From PRO6 sp035565775 (GTDB taxonomy: Bacteria; Pseudomonadota; Alphaproteobacteria; Rhizobiales; Xanthobacteraceae), in contig DATMRW010000007.1 of the NCBI GenBank assembly GCA_035565775.1, forward strand, positions 95,631 to 159,630: DNA of 64,000 nt. Direction: 5' to 3'. The notes beneath the pieces were generated by a model. The model was not told the origin of the DNA. It ran no database searches and saw only the letters and a program-made list of their open reading frames with translations. Within the stretch, counting starts at the first letter, position 1. Each line of letters begins with the position of its first letter. The position numbers were made by a program, and so were the translations under genes. This document shows positions 58,104-64,000 of this stretch, one piece after another.

Positions 58104-60782
58104 ATGACTGGCAAGAATTGGCAGATGGGCGGATGGGTGAAGCGTGCTGCAGAAGCGCCTTGCTTGATCTCAGTCCTGTTAGTTGGCGACATTGCGTTTG
58201 CAGAACCATCGACGTCGGTCTCCGGGATCATGATCTCGGAATATGCTCTTCCATGGGAAGTCGTGATGACCGGCGCCGTGGTCGTCGCCTTTCTGATCGC
58301 TGTCGGGATATGGGTCACTTCGGTGTTGCGCCTTGCGCGCCAGTCCCAGCTTCGCAGTCTGGCCTTCGCGGCCGCCGCGCTCAACAATATGAGCCATGGC
58401 ATTGTGATGATCGGCGCGCGCAAGCGGGTGCTGTTCTGCAATGACCGCTTTCTCGAAATGTACGGGCTGCAGCGCTCCGACATCCGCAAGGGCCTGACCA
58501 GCCGCGAACTGGTCCATATGCGCCGCCGCAATGGCATGCTGCCGATCGACACCGACGAGTATCTCAGAAAGGTGCACTCCGACGACGCTTATGACATCGA
58601 GATGGAGGACGGCCGTACGATCGCGGTCAAGGTCAGCCGTCTCCCCAATGGCGGGATCGTGCTCGCCCATGAGGATTGCACCGAGCAGCGCCGGCTGGAG
58701 CGGCAGCTCGCGACCACCAAACGCTTTCTGGAATCGGTGATCGACAACATTCCGGTCTGCGTCGCCGTCAAGGAGCTCGAGACCCGCCGTTATATTCTGG
58801 CTAACCGGGCCTTCGAGGAGTTCGCCCAGATGCCGCGCGACAAAATTGTCGGGGCCACGGCCGAGCAGCTCTTCTCCGAGGCCTCCGCAGAGGCAATCGC
58901 CGAGGCCGACCTTGCCGCCATCGCCAATGGCGAGGAGCAGCTACAGATGCAGGTCTGCGTCGAGCGCGGCGGCGAGAAAAAGATTTTGGACAGCACGCGG
59001 GTGGTTGCCCGCGACGCGGCGAACAATCCGGAATTTTTGATCGCCCTGTTCAAGGATATCACCGAGAACAACCATCTTTCGCGCGAGCTGGAAGAAACCA
59101 AGAAGTTTCTGGAACTCGTCGTCGATCATATTCCGGTCGCGGTCGAGGTGCAGCGGGTCAGCGACCGCGCGAGCATGCTGGTCAACCGGCAGGCGCAAAG
59201 CTATCTCCTCAAGGCCGATGCCATCCAGAGCGAGGACGAAGCGGCCTATGCTAGGCGGGCGCGCGAGAGCGTAACGGCCTGCGACAATGCGGCGATCCGC
59301 AAGGGCGGCCTGCATATCGAGGAGCGTCCGGTGCAGACGCCGAACGGGCTGCGCATGTTTTTGACGCGCCGGGTGACGATCCCGGGCGAAAACAACGAGC
59401 CGGAATACCTCGTCAAGATCAACGAGGACGTGACCGATCGGCGGGAAACTGAGTCCCGCATGGCCCACATGGCCTATCACGACAGCCTTACCGATCTGCC
59501 GAACCGCGCCGCCTTTACCCAGGCGCTGGAGCAGATGATCGATGCCTGCTCGGATGGTCAGGAACAGTTTGCCGTGTTGTCGGTGGACATCGACCAGCTC
59601 AAGGACGTCAACGACGTCTTCGGCCACTCCTTCGGCGACAAGCTCATCCTGGCGGCGGCACGCCGGATGGAGAATGTGGCACGCGGCGGCGTGCTGGCGC
59701 GACTCAACGGCGACGAGTTCAGCCTGATCATCGACGGGCCGCAGCCCGAAGCCGGGCAGGCAATGGCTCAAAAGATTCAGGAGACGCTGGACCGCGAGTT
59801 CCTCATCGATTCCAAGGTCGTGCGGATCAGTGTCACCATCGGTGTTGCGGTATTTCCGCGCGACGGCACCGACGCCGGAACGCTGTTGGCCAATGCCGAT
59901 GTCGCGCTGTTCCGCGCAAAGGCGATGTCGCGCGGCTCGGTCCGCGTCTTCGAGCCGCACATGGATCTGCAGATCCGCGATCGCCGGGCCCTGCATCAGG
60001 ATCTTGCCGGCGCGATCCGCAACGGCGAGTTGCTGTTGCATTATCAACCGCAGGCGACCGCAACGCGCCAGAATGGCTGCGGGAAAATCACAGGCTTCGA
60101 GGCGCTGGCGCGCTGGTTCCATCCGACACGCGGCCTCGTTTCGCCGGCGACCTTCATTCCGCTCGCGGAAGAAAGCGGCTTGATCGTCGAGATGGGCGAG
60201 TGGATCTTGCGCGAGGCCTGCCGGGAGGCGGCGTCCTGGCCGCGGCCGCTGCAGATCTCGGTCAACCTGTCGCCGGCGCAGTTCAAGCATGGCGACCTCG
60301 TTGGGCTGGTGCATTCGATCTTGCTCGAGACGCGCCTTGCGCCCGCCCGCCTCGTGCTGGAAATCACCGAGGGCGTACTGATCTCCGATTTCGAGCGCGG
60401 CCTGTCGCTGCTGCGCCGGCTCAAGGCGCTCGGTGTCTGCATTGCCATGGACGATTTTGGCAGCGGCTACTCGTCGCTGACCTATTTGCAGGCGTTCCCG
60501 TTCGACAAGATCAAGATCGACCAGGCCTTCGTGATGAACCTCGGCCGCAATCCGCAGTCCGCGGCCATCGTGCGAGCGGTAGTCGGACTTGGCCACGGCC
60601 TCGGAATCACGCTGGTCGCGGAGGGCGTGGAGACCAAGGAGCAGTTCGACTTCCTGATCGGCGAGGGCTGCGACCAGGTGCAGGGCTTCCTGCTCGGCCG
60701 TCCGGGCCCGATTGAGGCGTGGTCGGCGGTGCTGGGTTATGAGCCGGCCGGCGAGCGCGCGGACCTCATCAGCCTCGGCTAA
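58104..60782 (+). CDS. PAS-GGDEF-EAL cyclic-di-GMP protein
   Basis: An 892-residue regulator. A single main membrane helix at about residues 51-75 (VVMTGAVVVAFLIAVGIWVT) follows a short hydrophobic segment. Three PAS-like domains occupy roughly 85-205, 210-325 and 335-450, each joined by ETKKFLE/TTKRFLE coiled linkers. The GGDEF domain reads NGDEF at 535-539, with the first Gly replaced. The EAL domain starts GFEALARW (Glu666) and keeps ITEG, DDFGSGYSS, KIDQAFV and VAEGVET, so phosphodiesterase activity is likely. It is a membrane-bound cyclic-di-GMP modulator. Confidence 0.95.
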   Translation: MTGKNWQMGGWVKRAAEAPCLISVLLVGDIAFAEPSTSVSGIMISEYALPWEVVMTGAVVVAFLIAVGIWVTSVLRLARQSQLRSLAFAAAALNNMSHGIVMIGARKRVLFCNDRFLEMYGLQRSDIRKGLTSRELVHMRRRNGMLPIDTDEYLRKVHSDDAYDIEMEDGRTIAVKVSRLPNGGIVLAHEDCTEQRRLERQLATTKRFLESVIDNIPVCVAVKELETRRYILANRAFEEFAQMPRDKIVGATAEQLFSEASAEAIAEADLAAIANGEEQLQMQVCVERGGEKKILDSTRVVARDAANNPEFLIALFKDITENNHLSRELEETKKFLELVVDHIPVAVEVQRVSDRASMLVNRQAQSYLLKADAIQSEDEAAYARRARESVTACDNAAIRKGGLHIEERPVQTPNGLRMFLTRRVTIPGENNEPEYLVKINEDVTDRRETESRMAHMAYHDSLTDLPNRAAFTQALEQMIDACSDGQEQFAVLSVDIDQLKDVNDVFGHSFGDKLILAAARRMENVARGGVLARLNGDEFSLIIDGPQPEAGQAMAQKIQETLDREFLIDSKVVRISVTIGVAVFPRDGTDAGTLLANADVALFRAKAMSRGSVRVFEPHMDLQIRDRRALHQDLAGAIRNGELLLHYQPQATATRQNGCGKITGFEALARWFHPTRGLVSPATFIPLAEESGLIVEMGEWILREACREAASWPRPLQISVNLSPAQFKHGDLVGLVHSILLETRLAPARLVLEITEGVLISDFERGLSLLRRLKALGVCIAMDDFGSGYSSLTYLQAFPFDKIKIDQAFVMNLGRNPQSAAIVRAVVGLGHGLGITLVAEGVETKEQFDFLIGEGCDQVQGFLLGRPGPIEAWSAVLGYEPAGERADLISLG

Positions 60783-61068
60783 GCTGCTCAATTCAGGCCG
60801 CATTTTTTCTTCCGTCGCCGCCGCGACAAACCGTCCGCAAGAAACCGGTCCGCCGCCGCTTGCGAGCGCGCGCAGTGCAGGCTAGAGCAGCCAACTTATC
60901 GACGACTCGCGGGTATGACCTTGGGAGCGGCGAGCCTGTTTTCTGGAAAAGTTGACGCTCGAACGAATGTTGGAGCATTGGATTGTGCAGCGGGTGCCAG
61001 TTCGGGCCCTGCGGCATGGGAATGCATGTTTCGGCAGGCGGGGCTGAAATCCCGGCTGTGGGCGGAGA

Positions 61069-62259
61069 ATGATGGCGAACAACATGCTCAGGTCCGGGAT
61101 GACGGCGCCGACGGGGTATGCTCCCCATGGCCTCGCAACCAATCAATCACTCGCGGCGGGCGAAGAGCCGTTGCTGCGCATCCGCTCGGTGGTCAAGACG
61201 TTCGCGGGAGTGACGGCCGTTGACGGCGTCTCCCTCGACATTCGCGCCGGTGAGTTTTTCGCGCTGCTCGGCCCGAGCGGTTGCGGCAAGACCACCCTGC
61301 TGCGGATGCTGGCGGGCTTCGAGGTGCCGGACCAGGGCCAGATCCTGCTGAACGGCAAGGACATCGCGCAGATGCTGCCGCATCAGCGCCCCGTCAACAT
61401 GATGTTCCAGAGCTACGCGCTGTTTCCGCATCTGACGGTGGCGAAGAATGTCGCCTTCGGCCTCAATCGCATGGGCTTGCCGAAGTCCGAGGTCGACGGC
61501 CGCGTCGCCGAGATGCTTGCGCTCGTGCAGCTAAAAGGATTTGAGAACCGCCGCCCGGACCAGCTCTCCGGTGGCCAGCGCCAGCGCGTCGCGATGGCCC
61601 GCGCCCTGGCGCGGCGGCCTAAGGTGCTGCTTCTGGACGAGCCGATGGCAGCGCTCGACAAGAAGTTGCGCGAAGGTACTCAGCGGCAACTGCAGGAGTT
61701 GCAGCGCAGCCTCGGCATGACCTTCATCATGGTGACGCACGATCAGGAAGAGGCGATGACCGTCGCCGACCGCATCGGCGTCATGGCCTCCGGCCAGCTC
61801 CAGCAGGTTGCCCCGCCGCGCGAATTGTACGAGGCGCCGGCCTCGCGCTGGGTCGCCGAGTTCGTCGGCGACATCAACGTCATCGAGGCCGACGCCTCGA
61901 CGCGCGAAGGCGGCCATCTTTCGCTATGGAGCCGCGAGGCGGGGTCGATCGTCGCCGCTGCGCCGTCGCACGATCTTGCGCAGAGCAATATTTGTGTCGC
62001 CATTCGCCCCGAAAAGGTCCGGCTGTTCCGTAGCGCCTCGGCCGCAGGCGGGGAGGGCACGCCGAACCTGTTGCCCGGCGAGATCATCGGCCACAGCTAT
62101 CTCGGCGACATGTCGCTCTATCAGGTGCGCCTGGTGACGGGGATGGTGATCCGCGTCTCCGTCACCAACGCGATCCGCCGGGAGACCGGCGGCTTCGAGC
62201 CGGGCGAGCGCGTCGTCGTCTCGTTCGATCCGGAAGACTGCGTGATCCTGGAGCGGTGA
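61069..62259 (+). CDS. potG: Polyamine-type ABC transporter ATP-binding protein
   Basis: A 396-residue ATPase. Walker A GPSGCGKTT near residue 71, signature LSGGQRQRVAMARALARR near 166, Walker B LLLDEPMAALD, and a C-terminal TOBE domain. The ATP-binding partner of PotB/PotC-type permeases; length and order (ATPase, permease, permease) match PotGHI. The first ATG at 61069 is preceded by GGCGGAG. The permease starts 5 bp downstream. Substrate inferred from family; related opine or putrescine systems look alike. Confidence 0.9.
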   Translation: MMANNMLRSGMTAPTGYAPHGLATNQSLAAGEEPLLRIRSVVKTFAGVTAVDGVSLDIRAGEFFALLGPSGCGKTTLLRMLAGFEVPDQGQILLNGKDIAQMLPHQRPVNMMFQSYALFPHLTVAKNVAFGLNRMGLPKSEVDGRVAEMLALVQLKGFENRRPDQLSGGQRQRVAMARALARRPKVLLLDEPMAALDKKLREGTQRQLQELQRSLGMTFIMVTHDQEEAMTVADRIGVMASGQLQQVAPPRELYEAPASRWVAEFVGDINVIEADASTREGGHLSLWSREAGSIVAAAPSHDLAQSNICVAIRPEKVRLFRSASAAGGEGTPNLLPGEIIGHSYLGDMSLYQVRLVTGMVIRVSVTNAIRRETGGFEPGERVVVSFDPEDCVILER

Positions 62260-62263
62260 AGCC

Positions 62264-63178
62264 ATGAGCTCGCGCCGAATTTTTACGAGGCCGGCCCGGA
62301 TCGCGGCGATCGCGCCCTATCTGTGGCTCGGCCTGTTCTTCCTCGTGCCGTTCGGCTTCGTGCTGAAGATCAGCCTGTCGCAGACCGCCGTCGCCCAGCC
62401 GCCCTACCTGCCGGTTTTCGATTTTGCCGCCGGCTGGGAAACGGTGAAGGACAGTCTTGCAGAACTGTCGCTCGACAATTTCCGCCTGCTGTTCACCGAC
62501 AATATCTATGTCCTGTCCTATCTGCGCAGCATCAAGGTTGCGGCGATCTCGACCGCGACGCTGCTTCTGATCGGCTATCCGATTGCCTATGCAATGTCGC
62601 GCCTGCCGAAGAAGTGGCAGGGCATCGCGATGATGCTGGTGATCATCCCGTTCTGGACCTCGTTCCTGATCCGCGTCTATGCCTGGATCAATATCTTGCA
62701 GCAGGACGGTCTGCTCAACAGCGTGCTGATGAAGCTCGGCATCATCTCCTCGCCGGTCGTGTGGCTGGCGAGCGATACGGCGATGTATATCGGCCTCGTC
62801 TATTCCTATTTGCCGTTCATGATCCTGCCGCTCTTTGCCACGCTCTCCAAGATGGACGGCGCGCTGCTGGAAGCGGCGGCGGATCTCGGCTGCTCGCCCG
62901 TCAAGGCGTTCTGGCTCATCACCTTGCCGATCTCGGTGCCCGGCATCGCGGCCGGCGTGCTGCTCTGCTTCATTCCGATCATCGGCGAGTTCGTGGTGCC
63001 GGACCTGCTTGCGGGGTCCGACGCGACCATGATCGGCCAGACGATCTGGATGGAGTTTTTCACCAATCGCGATTGGCCGGTGGCCTCGGCGACGGCCGTG
63101 GTGCTGCTGGTGATTTTGATCCTGCCGCTGCTGGCCTATGAACGTGTGCAGACGCGCCAGATCGAGGGCAAACGGTGA
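62264..63178 (+). CDS. potH: Polyamine-type ABC transporter permease (PotB/PotH)
   Basis: A 304-residue permease with six helices. The N-terminal helix is IAAIAPYLWLGLFFLVPFGF. The coupling helix has EAAADLGCSPVKAFWLITLP, the EAA loop that contacts the ATPase. FWTSFLIRVYAWINIL is characteristic of the Pot family. It overlaps the next gene by four bases (ATGA at 63175). Confidence 0.93.
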   Translation: MSSRRIFTRPARIAAIAPYLWLGLFFLVPFGFVLKISLSQTAVAQPPYLPVFDFAAGWETVKDSLAELSLDNFRLLFTDNIYVLSYLRSIKVAAISTATLLLIGYPIAYAMSRLPKKWQGIAMMLVIIPFWTSFLIRVYAWINILQQDGLLNSVLMKLGIISSPVVWLASDTAMYIGLVYSYLPFMILPLFATLSKMDGALLEAAADLGCSPVKAFWLITLPISVPGIAAGVLLCFIPIIGEFVVPDLLAGSDATMIGQTIWMEFFTNRDWPVASATAVVLLVILILPLLAYERVQTRQIEGKR

Positions 63179-63996
63179 TGGCCGCTTTCTCCACCATGCG
63201 CCTGTCGCGCTTCAACATGGTCTCGCTGGCACTCGGCCTCGGCTTTCTCTACCTGCCGATCGTCATTCTGGTGATCTATTCGTTCAACGCCTCGCAACTG
63301 GTGACGGTGTGGGGCGGATGGTCGTTGCGCTGGTATACGGCCTTCTTCAACGACGCTGCGATGCTGGCGGCGGCTGGGATGAGCCTGCGTGTCGCCGCGA
63401 CGTCGGCGACGCTGGCGACTTTGCTGGGCACGCTGGCTGCCATGGCTCTGGTTCGCGGCGAGCGCTTCCGGGGCCGCACATTGTTTTCCGGCATGCTGTA
63501 TGCGCCGCTGGTGATGCCGGAAGTCATCACCGGGCTGTCGCTGCTTCTGCTGTTCGTCGCCATCGATGCCGGGCGCGGGTTCTGGACGGTGACGATCGCG
63601 CACACCACGCTGACGATGTGTTTCGTCACCGTGGTGGTGCAGGCGCGATTGAACGGGCTCGACCGCAGTCTCGAGGAGGCCGCGATGGATCTGGGGTGCA
63701 GCCCGGCGCGGGCGTTCGCGTCGGTGACGCTGCCACTGATCTGGCCGTCAATCGCGGCGGGCTGGATGCTGGCGTTCACGCTGTCGCTCGATGATCTGGT
63801 GATCGCGAGTTTCACTACGGGGCCGGGCTCCTCGACGCTGCCGATCCGCATCTATTCGGAAGTGCGCCTTGGCGTGAAGCCGGAGATCAACGCGGTCTGC
63901 ACATTGATCGTGGCGTTCGTCGCGACCGTGATCGTGGTCGCCTCGCTGGCGTCGAAGCTGTCGAACGACCGCGGCGAGAACGCAGCGCCGCTTTGA
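63175..63996 (+). CDS. potI: Polyamine-type ABC transporter permease (PotC/PotI)
   Basis: A 273-residue permease. Helices such as LALGLGFLYLPIVILVIYSF begin it, and the EAA loop is EEAAMDLGCSPARAFASVTL near residue 165. SLDDLVIASFTTGPGSSTLP is the diagnostic PotC/PotI stretch. The stop is 4 bases from the window end, so a downstream substrate-binding gene may follow. Confidence 0.93.
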   Translation: MMAAFSTMRLSRFNMVSLALGLGFLYLPIVILVIYSFNASQLVTVWGGWSLRWYTAFFNDAAMLAAAGMSLRVAATSATLATLLGTLAAMALVRGERFRGRTLFSGMLYAPLVMPEVITGLSLLLLFVAIDAGRGFWTVTIAHTTLTMCFVTVVVQARLNGLDRSLEEAAMDLGCSPARAFASVTLPLIWPSIAAGWMLAFTLSLDDLVIASFTTGPGSSTLPIRIYSEVRLGVKPEINAVCTLIVAFVATVIVVASLASKLSNDRGENAAPL

Positions 63997-64000
63997 CTCC

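Noticed and set aside
1..64000. tRNA, rRNA, CRISPR arrays, insertion sequences, integrase or phage genes
   Set aside because: Looked for by eye; no cloverleaf, no regular spacer-repeat array, no transposase or integrase motifs were found.

Overview
The window is ordinary alphaproteobacterial chromosome, about 63-65% GC by eye, and most likely from the Bradyrhizobium / Afipia / Oligotropha / Rhodopseudomonas group (order Rhizobiales, now Hyphomicrobiales). Pointers are a form I aerobic CO dehydrogenase cluster with an MHYT-LytTR regulator, GapR, DUF1244, the three-gene pntAA-pntAB-pntB transhydrogenase, the 50-residue aa3-oxidase subunit IV, phasin and YdcH-like proteins. I see no insertion sequences, prophage, CRISPR array, tRNA or rRNA. 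The genus is an inference.

Layout. 1-12 kb is an exopolysaccharide and secretion locus: an O-antigen-polymerase-like membrane protein (cut by the left edge), three glycosyltransferases and a FemAB/GNAT-like protein, followed by a 913-residue beta-helix/Ig-repeat protein and its type I secretion ABC exporter and HlyD-type adaptor. 12.2-21.2 kb is the CO oxidation cluster coxC-coxM-coxS-coxL-coxD-coxE-coxF-coxG. CoxL carries the form I active-site loop AYRCSFR, so this should be a true CO dehydrogenase and not only a relative. The neighbours coxB, coxH, coxI and coxK known from Oligotropha are absent from both flanks in this window. 21.2-33.5 kb holds transport and catabolic genes: EamA and Bcr/CflA exporters, an epoxide-hydrolase-like enzyme, phasin, a DUF445 protein, succinate-semialdehyde dehydrogenase, a crotonase-fold protein, a family III CoA-transferase, a YbaK-type deacylase, a haloacid dehalogenase and an amidohydrolase.

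33.8-56.5 kb is mostly housekeeping: rpmJ, OsmC-like, pyruvate kinase, DUF1036, DUF1244, gapR, two cell-wall proteins (DUF882/M15-like and an L,D-transpeptidase), a sigma-54 response regulator, pepF, an oxidase subunit, pnt transhydrogenase, TerC, rpsU, aqpZ, purEK and two YdcH-like coiled-coil proteins. 56.8-64 kb holds an FAD oxidoreductase, a PAS-GGDEF-EAL protein and a polyamine-type ABC importer (ATPase and two permeases).

How parts work together. CoxMSL is the flavin / [2Fe-2S] / Mo-Cu enzyme. CoxD, CoxE and CoxF are maturation factors and CoxG a membrane-linked partner. CoxC is probably a membrane sensor-regulator. The coxC-coxM gap carries an overlapping direct and inverted repeat that is either an operator or part of a tiny CxxC-CxxC reading frame on the other strand. 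The most interesting places for follow-up are that gap, the type I secreted beta-helix protein within the polysaccharide locus, the structured intergenic element upstream of purE (possible 6S-like RNA), and the perfect inverted repeat in front of the phasin gene.
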